Positions 1 to 8,378 of a DNA stretch of 64,000 bases are shown in pieces. The position numbers and the translations under genes are program-made. The notes below the pieces were generated by a model that was not told the DNA's origin, did not search any database, and was given only the letters and a program-made list of their open reading frames with translations. Position 1 is the first letter of the stretch, and each line of letters opens with the position of its first letter. The stretch is taken from positions 5,269,001 to 5,333,000 of the forward strand of contig NZ_CP108427.1 in NCBI RefSeq assembly GCF_035982055.1, in the 5' to 3' direction. This DNA comes from Streptomyces sp. NBC_01288 (GTDB taxonomy: Bacteria; Actinomycetota; Actinomycetes; Streptomycetales; Streptomycetaceae).

Positions 1-1
1 C

Positions 2-406
2 GCGGGCGACGTCGTCGACGTCAAGGACGGTTACGCTCGCAACTACCTGATCCCGCGGAAGTTCGCTATCCGCTGGACCAAGGGTGGCGAGAAGGACGTC
101 GAGCAGATTCGTCGTGCTCGCAAGATCCACGAGATCCAGACCATCGAGCAGGCCAACTCCGTGAAGGCCCGGCTCGAAGGCGTCAAGGTTCGTCTGGCCG
201 TCCGCTCCGGCGACGCCGGTCGTCTCTTCGGTTCCGTCACCCCGGCCGACATCGCTTCCGCGATCAAGGCTTCCGGTGGCCCCGAGGTCGACAAGCGTCG
301 TATCGAGCTGTCTGCCCCGATCAAGACCCTGGGCGCCCACGAGACGTCCGTGCGTCTGCACCCCGAGGTTGCCGCCAAGGTCAACATCGAGGTCATCGCA
401 GCCTGA
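2..406 (+). CDS. rplI: 50S ribosomal protein L9 (bL9), 5'-truncated by the window edge
   Basis: The reading frame is open from base 2 and stops with TGA at 404-406, giving 134 visible residues; L9 is usually about 148, so roughly 14 N-terminal residues lie outside the window. The start shows the conserved L9 segment DVVDVKDGYARNYLIP, followed by a lysine/arginine-rich helix and the C-terminal rRNA-binding domain (LFGSVTPADIA, then IKTLGAHE). bL9 binds 23S rRNA in the large ribosomal subunit. In actinobacteria it usually closes the rpsF-ssb-rpsR-rplI operon, which fits the strong terminator directly downstream. Identity is seen in the sequence; operon membership is inferred because the upstream genes are not in view. 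Confidence 0.97.
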   Translation, partial: AGDVVDVKDGYARNYLIPRKFAIRWTKGGEKDVEQIRRARKIHEIQTIEQANSVKARLEGVKVRLAVRSGDAGRLFGSVTPADIASAIKASGGPEVDKRRIELSAPIKTLGAHETSVRLHPEVAAKVNIEVIAA

Positions 407-420
407 TCGCTGCACTCGGC

Positions 421-469
421 ACAGCTGAGAGAGGGGCCGCACCCGTTGGGGTGCGGCCCCTCTGCTGTG
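421..469 (+). terminator. Rho-independent-type terminator after rplI
   Basis: A perfect 13-bp stem (430-442 with 451-463) encloses an 8-base loop, and an outer ACAGC/GCTGT pairing extends it. It begins 15 bp past the rplI stop. There is no long T-run, which is normal for Streptomyces hairpin terminators. Confidence 0.85.
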
Positions 470-529
470 TCCGGGAGGGCGGGACGTCGGGCCGGCGTGC
501 AGGGTTGGGGACGCCGTTCCGTCGCGCAT

Positions 530-543
530 GTTTCACGTGAAAC
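530..543. other. parS: parS site 1 (perfect)
   Basis: Perfect 14-bp palindrome GTTTCACGTGAAAC, the Streptomyces ParB-binding centromere sequence. First of three copies within 66 bp between rplI and the MATE gene. Confidence 0.92.
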
Positions 544-563
544 GCGACAGTGCGGCGGGCAGT

Positions 564-577
564 GTTTCACGTGAAAC
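564..577. other. parS: parS site 2 (perfect)
   Basis: Second perfect copy of the 14-bp ParB palindrome, 34 bp after the first and 18 bp before the third (start to start). Such clustering is typical of the strongest ParB loading sites near oriC. Confidence 0.92.
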
Positions 578-581
578 CGGT

Positions 582-595
582 GTTTCACGTGAAAC
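582..595. other. parS: parS site 3 (perfect)
   Basis: Third perfect copy. It ends two bases before the stop codon of the leftward MATE gene (598-600), so ParB bound here would sit at the 3' end of that gene. Confidence 0.92.
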
Positions 596-597
596 GG

Positions 598-1941
598 TCA
601 GCGGGTCGCGCCCGTCACGACCCAACGTCCCGAGCGGGCCCGCAGCAGGAGGGTCAGCATGCGGACCGTCATCATCAGGGTCATCGCTCCCCAGAGTGCG
701 GTCAGTCCGGCGCCGAGGGTCGGTACGAGCAGGGCCACCGGAGCGAAGGCCGCCAGGGTCACCACCATGGCCCCGGCGAGATACGGCCCGTCACCCGCGC
801 CCATCAGTACCCCGTCGAGGACGAAGACGACACCGCAGATCGGCTGGGAGAGCGCGACCATGATCAAGGCGGGCAGGGCGGTGTCCTTGACGGTGGGGTC
901 GCTGGTGAATAGAGGGAGGAAGAGCGGGCGGGACAGGATCACCAGGAGACCGAGCACCACTCCGACGGCGATCCCCCACTGCACCATGCGACGGCAGGCG
1001 GCGCGGGCGCCCGCGGGATCGTCCGCGCCGAGGTAGCGCCCGATGATGGCCTGTCCCGCGATCGCGATGGCGTCGAGTGCCATGGCCAACAGCGACCACA
1101 GGGACAGGATGATCTGATGGGCGGCGATGTCGGCGTCCCCGAGGCGGGCCGCGACGGCCGTGGCGATCAGGAGGATCGCTCTCAGGGAGAGCGTGCGTAC
1201 GAGGAGAGGTACGCCGGCCTGGGCCGAGGCTCGTATCCCTGCCGCATCCGGGCTGAGGGAGGCGCCGTGTCGGCGGGCTCCGCGGACGACCACGACGAGA
1301 TACACGGCAGCCATGCCCCACTGGGCGATGACGGTGCCCCAGGCGGAACCGGCGATGCCGAGGTCGGCGCCGTAGACGAGCCCTACGTTGAGGACGCCGT
1401 TGGCGACGAAGCCTGAGACGGCGACGTAGAGCGGTGTCTTGGTGTTCTGCAGTCCGCGCAGGACTCCGGTGGCGGCGAGGACGATCAGCATGGCCGGGAT
1501 GCCGATGGAGGAGATCCGCAGATAGGTCGTCGCGTAGGGGGCGGCGGTGTCCGAGGCGCCGAAGAGGCCGACGAGGGCGGGTGCCGAGGGGAGGACGACG
1601 GCTATGACGGTGGCGCCGATCAGCAGGGCGAGCCAGATGCCGTCCATGCCCTGGCGGATGGCGGCTTGGAGATCACCGGCGCCGACACGTCGGGCGACGG
1701 CCGCAGTGGTGGCGTAGGCGAGGAAGACGAAGACGCTCACGGCTGTCGTCAGGAGGGCGGATGCTACTCCGAGTCCGGCGAGTTGTGCCGTGCCGAGATG
1801 GCCGACGATCGCGCTGTCGGCCATGACGAAGAGGGGCTCGGCGACGAGTGCGCCGAAGGCCGGGACGGCCAGCATGACGATCTCTCGGTCGTGCTGTCGT
1901 CGGGTGGCCCTGGTGGCCGCGGGAGCCTGTGTCATGAGCAC
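598..1941 (-). CDS. MATE family efflux transporter (DinF-like)
   Basis: A 447-residue protein made of about twelve hydrophobic segments with the MATE repeat pattern; the N-terminal half begins with PAFGALVAEPLFVMADSAIVG, typical of DinF-type members, and the second half repeats this fold. MATE carriers export cationic drugs or metabolites using Na+ or H+ gradients; the substrate cannot be told here. The start is either GTG at 1941 or ATG at 1935, and neither has a clear ribosome binding site. The gene runs leftward and converges on rplI across the three parS copies. It diverges from dnaB across a 450-bp region with DnaA boxes. Confidence 0.9.
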   Translation of the reverse strand: MLMTQAPAATRATRRQHDREIVMLAVPAFGALVAEPLFVMADSAIVGHLGTAQLAGLGVASALLTTAVSVFVFLAYATTAAVARRVGAGDLQAAIRQGMDGIWLALLIGATVIAVVLPSAPALVGLFGASDTAAPYATTYLRISSIGIPAMLIVLAATGVLRGLQNTKTPLYVAVSGFVANGVLNVGLVYGADLGIAGSAWGTVIAQWGMAAVYLVVVVRGARRHGASLSPDAAGIRASAQAGVPLLVRTLSLRAILLIATAVAARLGDADIAAHQIILSLWSLLAMALDAIAIAGQAIIGRYLGADDPAGARAACRRMVQWGIAVGVVLGLLVILSRPLFLPLFTSDPTVKDTALPALIMVALSQPICGVVFVLDGVLMGAGDGPYLAGAMVVTLAAFAPVALLVPTLGAGLTALWGAMTLMMTVRMLTLLLRARSGRWVVTGATR

Positions 1942-2123
1942 TAATCTAATCGTCCACAGGTAAGAGATGCAATTGCTTTGTGACCCTTACCTCTGATCTC
2001 GCCTCGTGTCCTCTCGCGCACTGTTCGAAGCGATCTTGGTCTGATGTGGAAAGTTTTTCTTCTGCACAGCCGGTGGATGGGAAAGGTGCAGGTCAGGTCG
2101 GTTACGGCGGAAGTGGCGAGGGC

Positions 2124-2212
2124 TTGTTCACAGGGCTGTCCACCGGGTCGTGCACAGGTTTTGGCGGGTTCTCCACAGCATCGGGGCCGTCGTCCACATG
2201 GCCTGTGGATAA
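2124..2212. promoter_or_regulatory. DnaA-box group in the MATE/dnaB intergenic region
   Basis: This 89-bp stretch lies in the 453-bp gap 1942-2394. It holds TTGTTCACA (2124-2132), TTCTCCACA (2169-2177), TCGTCCACA (2190-2198) and, on the other strand, TTATCCACA (2204-2212). The last is a good DnaA box; the others carry one or two deviations from TTGTCCACA. Spacing and orientation are mixed. Nothing else clear is seen in the gap apart from the dnaB ribosome binding site at 2381-2387. Confidence 0.6.
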
Positions 2213-2394
2213 CCAGATTGGCTGACGGTGCCCACAGGCCTACGGTGGACCGGTACCCGCCCCGTCCGTCGGACCGAGAACCATCACAAAACCGACGCGC
2301 CCGTACCGGAGTTGGGCGCTTCATTTGTCAGTGCCGTGCCGTAGAAATAAGGGGCACGGCGAGGTCCGCTCGACGGACGGGAGGAGGTGGCTCG

Positions 2395-3873
2395 GTGAGT
2401 ATTTCCGAGCCCTTGGACGACCCGTGGGCCGAGAGCGGTCCAAGTGATCGTCTGCCCGCTTCCCGACGACGAGGTGACGGAGGCCGCGGCCGGGACGAAC
2501 AGCACGACCGCGGCCGCGAAGGCGGCGAGTGGGAGGGCGCCGGTTCGGCCTTCGAGCGAGTGCCGCCGCAGGACCTCGATGCCGAACAGTCCGTGCTCGG
2601 TGGCATGCTCCTGTCCAAGGACGCCATCGCCGACGTCGTCGAGGTCCTCAAGGGCCACGACTTCTACAAGCCCGCGCACGAGACGATCTACCAGGCGATC
2701 CTCGACGTCTACGCCAAGGGCGAGCCGGCCGACCCGATCACCATCGCCGCCGAACTCACCAAGCGCGGTGAGATCAACAAGGTCGGCGGCGCATCGTATC
2801 TGCACACGCTCGTCCAGACCGTTCCGACGGCGGCGAACGCGGAGTACTACGCGGAGATCGTCCACGAGCGGGCCGTCCTGCGCCGCCTGGTCGAGGCCGG
2901 CACCCGCATCACCCAGATGGGATACGCGGCCGACGACGACGTCGACGAGATCGTCAACCGGGCCCAGGCCGAGATCTACGCCGTCACCGAGCAGCGGACC
3001 AGCGAGGACTACCTTCCGCTCGGCGACATCATGGAGGGCGCGCTCGACGAGATCGAGGCGATCGGCTCACGCAGCGGCGAGATGACCGGCGTGCCCACCG
3101 GGTTCACCGACCTCGACTCGCTCACCAACGGTCTGCACCCGGGCCAGATGATCGTCATCGCGGCCCGTCCCGCCATGGGTAAGTCCACACTCGCGCTCGA
3201 CTTCGCTCGCGCGGCGTCGATCAAGAACAACCTCCCGAGCGTCATCTTCTCCCTCGAAATGGGGCGCAACGAGATCGCGATGCGTCTGCTGTCCGCCGAG
3301 GCGCGGGTCGCTCTGCACCACATGCGCTCCGGCACCATGACCGACGAGGACTGGACGCGACTGGCGCGCCGGATGCCCGAGGTGTCGTCCGCGCCGCTCT
3401 ACATCGACGACTCCCCGAACCTGTCGATGATGGAGATCCGCGCGAAGTGCCGCCGGCTCAAGCAGCGCAGCGACATCAAGCTGGTGATCATCGACTATCT
3501 GCAGCTGATGCAGGCCGGTGGCTCCAAGCGACAGGAGAGCCGTCAGCAGGAGGTCTCGGACATGTCCCGAAACCTCAAGCTCCTGGCGAAGGAGTTGGAG
3601 GTCCCGGTGATCGCGCTCTCGCAGCTGAACCGTGGTCCCGAGCAGCGCACGGACAAGAAGCCGATGGTGTCCGACCTGCGTGAGTCCGGCTCCATCGAGC
3701 AGGACGCCGACATGGTCATCCTGCTGCACCGCGAGGACGCGTACGAGAAGGAGTCGCCGCGCGCGGGCGAGGCCGACATCATCGTGGGCAAGCACCGTAA
3801 CGGCCCGACGGCGACGATCACGGTCGCCTTCCAGGGGCACTACTCACGCTTCGTGGACATGGCGCAGACGTGA
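2395..3873 (+). CDS. dnaB: Replicative DNA helicase DnaB
   Basis: A 492-residue RecA-like hexameric helicase that unwinds DNA ahead of the replisome. The order is: a charged, disordered N-terminal tail (1-52), the N-terminal primase-interaction domain (about 55-205), then the ATPase core with Walker A ARPAMGKST (about 257-265), Walker B LVIIDYLQLM (about 363-372), and the C-terminal GKHRNGPT loop. The frame stays open upstream, but the GTG at 2395 is preferred because GAGGAGG lies 7 bp before it and homology starts soon after. No intein interrupts the Walker region. The DnaA boxes upstream may tie its expression to replication initiation (inference). Confidence 0.96.
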   Translation: MSISEPLDDPWAESGPSDRLPASRRRGDGGRGRDEQHDRGREGGEWEGAGSAFERVPPQDLDAEQSVLGGMLLSKDAIADVVEVLKGHDFYKPAHETIYQAILDVYAKGEPADPITIAAELTKRGEINKVGGASYLHTLVQTVPTAANAEYYAEIVHERAVLRRLVEAGTRITQMGYAADDDVDEIVNRAQAEIYAVTEQRTSEDYLPLGDIMEGALDEIEAIGSRSGEMTGVPTGFTDLDSLTNGLHPGQMIVIAARPAMGKSTLALDFARAASIKNNLPSVIFSLEMGRNEIAMRLLSAEARVALHHMRSGTMTDEDWTRLARRMPEVSSAPLYIDDSPNLSMMEIRAKCRRLKQRSDIKLVIIDYLQLMQAGGSKRQESRQQEVSDMSRNLKLLAKELEVPVIALSQLNRGPEQRTDKKPMVSDLRESGSIEQDADMVILLHREDAYEKESPRAGEADIIVGKHRNGPTATITVAFQGHYSRFVDMAQT

Positions 3874-3958
3874 CCGGGTCGCTGTAGGCGGCAGACCCGG
3901 TGCCGTGTCCCGAGAAATGTGCTCGACGTACGGCTGTCCCTCCGGATGGACTGGGGGC

Positions 3959-5344
3959 ATGACGACATCTCAGGACGACTTGCTTCCCGGCACCCGCCGG
4001 GCGCTGCTGCATCGGATCGCCGTGGCCCAGGCCGAGGGACGGGCGCCGTCGCTGGTCGCGACGGTGGTGCGCGGCGGGCGGGCGGTGTGGCACGGCGCGC
4101 GGACCTCGGTGGACGGGCACGGACCGGACGAGAACGTGCAGTACAGGATCGGCTCGATCACCAAGACGTTCACCGCCGTCCTGGTCCTGCGGCTGCGCGA
4201 CGAGGGTGTCCTCGACCTCGGTGACCCGCTGGAGAAGCATCTGCCCGGCACCGGCGCTGGGGAGGCGACCATCGCCCAACTCCTCGCGCACACAAGCGGG
4301 TTGGCGGCCGAGTCGCCCGCGCCCTGGTGGGAGCGGACGCCGGGTTCCCTGCGTCCTGAGCTCCGCGATGTGCTGGGCGAACAGCCTCTGCTGCATCCGG
4401 TCGGCCGCCGCTTCCACTATTCGAACCCCGGCTACACGGTGTTGGGCGCGCTCATCGAGGAACTGCGAGGCGCTCCATGGGAGGACGTACTCCGGCGGGA
4501 AGTACTCGAACCCCTGGGCCTCGACCGCACGAGTGCTCAGCCGCAGGCACCGCACGCGGGTGGCTGGGCGGTGCATCCCTGGGCCGATGCACTGTTGCCG
4601 GAACCCATCGAGGACCTCGGGCGTATGGCGCCGGCCGGTCAACTCTGGTCCACCACCGGGGACTTGGCACGGTTCGCGGTGTTCCTGGCCGATGGAGACG
4701 ATCGCGTACTGAGCGCGGAGTCCGTGCGGGAGATGCGGACTCCCGCGGCACCGGCGGAGGCCTCCGACGTCATGGACGGCTCCGCATACGGTCTCGGCCT
4801 CCAGGTCCAGCGCCGCGACGGCCGACTGCTCATCGGCCACGGCGGATCGCTGCCCGGCTTCCTGGCGAGCCTCACCATCAGCCTCACGGACGACGTCGCG
4901 GCGGTGGTACTGGCCAACTGCACCTCCGGTCCGCCGGTGGCGTCGGTGGCCGCCGATCTCGTCCGTATCGTCGCCGAGGCCGAGCCGAGGATTCCGGAGC
5001 CATGGCGCCCGATGCCTGAAGTCGATGCCGGAGTACTGGAGTTGGCGGGTCAGTGGTACTGGGGGACGCACGGCTTCGCCCTGAGGCTGACGGCTGATGG
5101 CGGGGCCTCGCTGGAGCCGTTGGCCGGCAACGGCCGCCGTTCGCGGTTCCGGGCCAACGGTGACGCCACCTGGACCGGGCTGGAGGGGTACTACGCAGGA
5201 GAGCTCCTACGGCCCGTACGGCGCCCGGACGGGTCCCTGAGTCACCTGGACCTCGGATCGTTCGTCTTCACGCGTCAGCCGTACGACGAGAGCGCTTCCG
5301 TGCCGGGTGGGGTGGACCCGAAGGGGTGGCGGGGGATCCTCTAG
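3959..5344 (+). CDS. Serine hydrolase, beta-lactamase/PBP4-like (class C fold)
   Basis: A 461-residue protein with the class C beta-lactamase/penicillin-binding-like triad of motifs: SITK (nucleophile serine and lysine, about residue 65), the YSN motif in the FHYSNPGYTVLGALIEE block, and HGGSLPG near residue 300. The last ~110 residues form an extra beta-rich domain. No signal peptide is evident, so it is probably cytoplasmic. Such proteins act as esterases or D-amino-acid peptidases rather than resistance enzymes. ATG at 3959 is the first in-frame start after dnaB, and a G-rich stretch precedes it. It follows dnaB by 85 bp in the same direction. Confidence 0.85.
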   Translation: MTTSQDDLLPGTRRALLHRIAVAQAEGRAPSLVATVVRGGRAVWHGARTSVDGHGPDENVQYRIGSITKTFTAVLVLRLRDEGVLDLGDPLEKHLPGTGAGEATIAQLLAHTSGLAAESPAPWWERTPGSLRPELRDVLGEQPLLHPVGRRFHYSNPGYTVLGALIEELRGAPWEDVLRREVLEPLGLDRTSAQPQAPHAGGWAVHPWADALLPEPIEDLGRMAPAGQLWSTTGDLARFAVFLADGDDRVLSAESVREMRTPAAPAEASDVMDGSAYGLGLQVQRRDGRLLIGHGGSLPGFLASLTISLTDDVAAVVLANCTSGPPVASVAADLVRIVAEAEPRIPEPWRPMPEVDAGVLELAGQWYWGTHGFALRLTADGGASLEPLAGNGRRSRFRANGDATWTGLEGYYAGELLRPVRRPDGSLSHLDLGSFVFTRQPYDESASVPGGVDPKGWRGIL

Positions 5345-5368
5345 CCGCAGCGATCGGGGAGGCGTCGT

Positions 5369-5382
5369 GTTTCACGTGAAAC
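5369..5382. other. parS: parS site 4 (perfect)
   Basis: Perfect GTTTCACGTGAAAC in the 100-bp gap between the convergent serine hydrolase and GNAT genes. GGCG and CGCC flank it at a distance, so the site could also form a hairpin between the two gene ends. Confidence 0.92.
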
Positions 5383-5444
5383 ATGGCGCCTCCCGCTGTC
5401 TGCCGGGACGGACGCTTCGCTCTCTCTTCGGAAGAGGGGTCTCT

Positions 5445-5897
5445 TCAGAGGGGGAGCTTGAAGCCCACGTGTGAGGCGGTGAAGCCGAGTCGCTCGTAGA
5501 ACCGGTGGGCGTCGGTGCGGGTGGCATCGGAAGTCAGCTGGACCAACTGGCAGTCCTGGCGGCGTGATTCGGCGATCGCCCACTCGATGAGCTGTGTGCC
5601 CAGGCCGCTGCCCCGCTCGTCCGCGTGGATGCGTACGGCCTCGATGATCGAGCGGGTGGCGCCCTTGCGGGACAGCCCCGGAATGACCGTGAGCTGGAGG
5701 GTGCCGACGACGCGGCCCTCGCGGACGGCGACGACCAGGTGCTGGTTCGGGTCGGCGGTCAGACGGTCCAGCGCGGCCAGGTAGGGCGTCAGGTCGTCCG
5801 GCGACTCGCGTTGGGAACCCAGGGGGTCGTCGGCGAGCATGCCGACGATGGCGGGGACGTCCTCGGTGACCGCGGCTCGTATTTCAAGATCTCCCAT
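5445..5897 (-). CDS. GNAT family N-acetyltransferase
   Basis: A 150-residue single-domain acetyltransferase. The acetyl-CoA loop is visible as RIHADERGSGLGTQLIEWAI (about residues 77-96), and the C-terminal GNAT motif B as AHRFYERLGF. Transfer of acetyl from acetyl-CoA to an amine or a protein is the family role; the substrate is unknown. ATG at 5897 has AAGG about 7 bp upstream and is preferred over GTG at 5903. The MarR gene ends 39 bp upstream, so the two may share a leftward transcript. Confidence 0.9.
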   Translation of the reverse strand: MGDLEIRAAVTEDVPAIVGMLADDPLGSQRESPDDLTPYLAALDRLTADPNQHLVVAVREGRVVGTLQLTVIPGLSRKGATRSIIEAVRIHADERGSGLGTQLIEWAIAESRRQDCQLVQLTSDATRTDAHRFYERLGFTASHVGFKLPL

Positions 5898-5936
5898 GAC
5901 CACACCTTAGGCAGAGGCGTGCGGTGCGGGACGGAT

Positions 5937-6395
5937 CTACGCGGGCACGTTCATCGACTCCACGACCCGGACCAGTGGCGCCAGTTCGGGGTTCGTGGCC
6001 GCCGCGTCGAGTGCCTCGCGCAGGGCGGTGTCGTTGGTCGGGCGGGCCTCTTCGAGCAGGGTGAGACCGGTCTCGGAGACGTTCGTGTAGATGCCCCGTC
6101 GGTCGGTCGGGCACAGATACCGCGCGAGCAGGCCGCGGTCCTCCAGCCGGGTGACCAGCCGGGTGGTGGCGCTCTGGCTGAGGACGACCGCGTCGGCGAC
6201 CTGCCGCATCTGCAGATGCCCCCCGTCGCCGTCGTGCTGTCGGCTGAGCACGTCGAGCAGCGAGTACTCGCGCATGCTCAGGTCGTGTTTGGCCTGCAGG
6301 GCGCGCTCGATGTGCGCCTCGATCCTCCCGTGCAACAAGGAGAGGGCGCACCAGCCCTGGGCGAGGGCGGTGAGTGCGGGGTCCGTCGCTGTCAT
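5937..6395 (-). CDS. MarR family transcriptional regulator
   Basis: A 152-residue winged-helix regulator. After an N-terminal dimerisation helix, the recognition region reads QVADAVVLSQSATTRLVTRLEDRGLL (given in part: VVLSQSATTRLVTRLE, about residues 70-85), followed by the wing PTDRRGIY, all typical of MarR. It is divergent from the MFS exporter gene, with only 141 bp between starts; this pairing usually means the regulator represses the exporter and itself until a small phenolic or antibiotic ligand binds. ATG at 6395 is chosen because GGAGGAAACGCC lies just upstream on its strand. Confidence 0.92.
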   Translation of the reverse strand: MTATDPALTALAQGWCALSLLHGRIEAHIERALQAKHDLSMREYSLLDVLSRQHDGDGGHLQMRQVADAVVLSQSATTRLVTRLEDRGLLARYLCPTDRRGIYTNVSETGLTLLEEARPTNDTALREALDAAATNPELAPLVRVVESMNVPA

Positions 6396-6446
6396 TGGCG
6401 TTTCCTCCGTCCCAGAGCGGCTGAACCCAGGATAGAGCACAGATGA

Positions 6447-6486
6447 AATAGTCCGCGCTTGCATATAGCCCGCGTCTGCAACTATT
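6447..6486. promoter_or_regulatory. Candidate MarR operator between the MarR and MFS genes
   Basis: Two 16-bp direct repeats in register by 17 bp (6448-6463 and 6465-6480, 13 of 16 identical) lie in this relatively AT-rich patch. Short inverted pairs TTGCA/TGCAA (6459-6463, 6477-6481) and AATAGT/ACTATT (6447-6452, 6481-6486) overlap them but do not share a centre. The function as operator is inferred from the divergent gene pair. Confidence 0.4.
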
Positions 6487-6536
6487 GTGAACGCACGCAA
6501 AGCGCTCCTGCAATCTTCTGGGAAGGGTACCTCCAC

Positions 6537-7745
6537 ATGCCTCTCGCGCTTCTGGCCCTCGCGATCGGGGCCTTCGGAATCGGAACGACCGAGTTCGTGA
6601 TCATGGGCTTGCTGCCCCAGGTCGCGGGTGACTTCGGGGTCTCCATCCCCACCGCGGGACTGCTGGTCACCGGCTACGCGCTGGGTGTGGTGATCGGCGC
6701 CCCGCTGATGACCGTGCTCGGTACCAAGGTCCCCCGCAAGCGGATGCTGATGCTGCTGATGGGCCTGTTCATCGTCGGCAACCTGCTCTCCGCCGTCGCC
6801 CCCAGCTTCTCCGTGATGCTGATCGGCCGTGTGGTCGCCTCGCTCGCCCACGGCGCCTTCTTCGGCATCGGCTCGGTCGTCGCGGCCGAACTGGTCGCCC
6901 CGGACAAGAAGGCCGGAGCCATCGCGATGATGTTCACCGGACTGACCGTCGCCAACGTCGTCGGCGTCCCGCTGGGCACCCTCGTCGGGCAGTCCGTCGG
7001 CTGGCGTGTCACCTTCGCCGTCGTCGCGGGCCTCGGCGTGATCGGCCTGGCCGGTATCGCCAAGCTTGTGCCCGACCTGCCCAAGCCCGAGGGCGTACGG
7101 CTGCGGCACGAACTGGCCGCCTTCAAGAACACCCAGGTCCTGCTCGCCATGGCGATGACCGTCCTCGGCTTCGGCGGCGTCTTCGCGGCCATCACCTACA
7201 TCGCGCCGATGATGACCCACGTCGCCGGCTTCGCCGACGGCTCCGTCACCTGGCTGCTTGTCCTCTTCGGCCTCGGTATGGTCGGCGGCAACCTCGTCGG
7301 CGGCAAGTTCGCCGACCGCGCCCTGATGCCCATGCTGTACGTCTCCCTGGGCTCCCTGGCCGTCGTGCTCGCGCTCTTCACGGTCACCGCGCACAACAAG
7401 ATCGCGGCAGCCGTCACCATCGCCCTCATCGGCGCCCTGGGCTTCGCCACCGTGCCACCGCTTCAGAAGCGGGTCCTCGACCAGGCACACGGCGCCCCGA
7501 CGCTGGCCTCGGCCGTGAACATCGGCGCCTTCAACCTCGGCAACGCGCTGTCCGCCTGGCTCGGCGGCATCGTCATCGCGGCCGGCTTCGGCTACACCGC
7601 CCCGAACTGGGTCGGCGCCGTCCTCGCCGCGGCCGCCCTGGTCCTCGCGATCCTCTCGGCCGCCCTGGAGCGCCGCACCAGCGCCCGCGGCGCCGTCGTC
7701 GCGGCCGGTACGCCGAGCGGGCAGCGGGCCGCCGTCCACCACTGA
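6537..7745 (+). CDS. MFS transporter, drug:H+ antiporter type (AraJ/Cmx-like)
   Basis: A 402-residue protein with twelve hydrophobic segments. The first reads LALAIGAFGIGTTEFVIMGL, the signature of the DHA1 subgroup that includes chloramphenicol and arabinose efflux carriers; the loop after helix 2 has GTKVPRKRML, the MFS motif A region. It likely exports a small hydrophobic compound or sugar by proton exchange. ATG at 6537 follows GGGAAGG by about 10 bp. The divergent MarR gene is its likely regulator. Confidence 0.92.
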   Translation: MPLALLALAIGAFGIGTTEFVIMGLLPQVAGDFGVSIPTAGLLVTGYALGVVIGAPLMTVLGTKVPRKRMLMLLMGLFIVGNLLSAVAPSFSVMLIGRVVASLAHGAFFGIGSVVAAELVAPDKKAGAIAMMFTGLTVANVVGVPLGTLVGQSVGWRVTFAVVAGLGVIGLAGIAKLVPDLPKPEGVRLRHELAAFKNTQVLLAMAMTVLGFGGVFAAITYIAPMMTHVAGFADGSVTWLLVLFGLGMVGGNLVGGKFADRALMPMLYVSLGSLAVVLALFTVTAHNKIAAAVTIALIGALGFATVPPLQKRVLDQAHGAPTLASAVNIGAFNLGNALSAWLGGIVIAAGFGYTAPNWVGAVLAAAALVLAILSAALERRTSARGAVVAAGTPSGQRAAVHH

Positions 7746-7882
7746 CCCCGCCCGGCCGGAACGCGGAGACACGGGGCCAGGGCCGTCCCCGTACATCCCG
7801 CCGGCCTGGGCCGCCTGACCAATGCCGACCTCGACTGTTCGACCACCACCAGAAACAGCAACACCCGCAAGGAGAAACCCTG

Positions 7883-8305
7883 ATGAGCACCACCACCGCC
7901 GTAGCCCCGCTGACCATCCAGGACGCCGAAGCGCTCGTCTCCGAGGCCCGCCGAGCCGCGGAGGCTGCCGGGGTCACCGTGAGCATCACCGTGCTGGACG
8001 CGGGCGGTCATCTGCTCGCCTTCCGGCGGGACGACCGGGCCGTGCTGATCTCCGGTGAGACCAGCACCCGCAAGGCGTACACCGCGCTTCAGCTGAACGC
8101 GCCCACCGCCGACCTCGTCGACGCCGTCCAGCCCGGCGGCCTCTTCCACACCCTGCCCACCGCGCTCGACCGGCCGCTGCTGTTCATCGCGGGCGGCATC
8201 CCGGTACAGCGTGACGGCCGGCTGATCGGAGCGATCGGGGTCGGTGGCGGCGCGCCCGCGCAGGACCACGGCTTCGCCCAGGCCGCCGTAGAGGCGCTTG
8301 TCTGA
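7883..8305 (+). CDS. GlcG/HbpS-like (DUF336) protein
   Basis: A 140-residue protein of the GlcG/HbpS fold. Recognisable blocks are VLDAGGHLLAFRRDD near residue 40, STRKAYTAL near 64, and the C-terminal IGAIGVGGG stretch. Some relatives bind haem (HbpS of S. reticuli is secreted and senses redox stress); others are co-factors of glycolate or corrinoid metabolism. No signal peptide is seen here, so this one is likely cytoplasmic. AAGGAGAAA lies about 6 bp before the ATG. The MFS gene ends 137 bp upstream, so a shared transcript is possible. Confidence 0.85.
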   Translation: MSTTTAVAPLTIQDAEALVSEARRAAEAAGVTVSITVLDAGGHLLAFRRDDRAVLISGETSTRKAYTALQLNAPTADLVDAVQPGGLFHTLPTALDRPLLFIAGGIPVQRDGRLIGAIGVGGGAPAQDHGFAQAAVEALV

Positions 8306-8378
8306 ACGTCTGTAGGCGACGGACGCCGGTTCTCGACGAGGTAGGTCGGGAACCGGCGTTCTGCGTGTCCGGAGAGCG

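Noticed and set aside
2044..2394. DnaB frame open upstream to base 2044
   Set aside because: The added 117 residues lie in the DnaA-box region, have no DnaB similarity, and the GTG at 2395 has a strong Shine-Dalgarno at the right distance.
3959..5344. Antibiotic-resistance beta-lactamase
   Set aside because: It lacks a signal peptide and carries an extra C-terminal domain; its motifs fit cytoplasmic esterase/peptidase relatives better.
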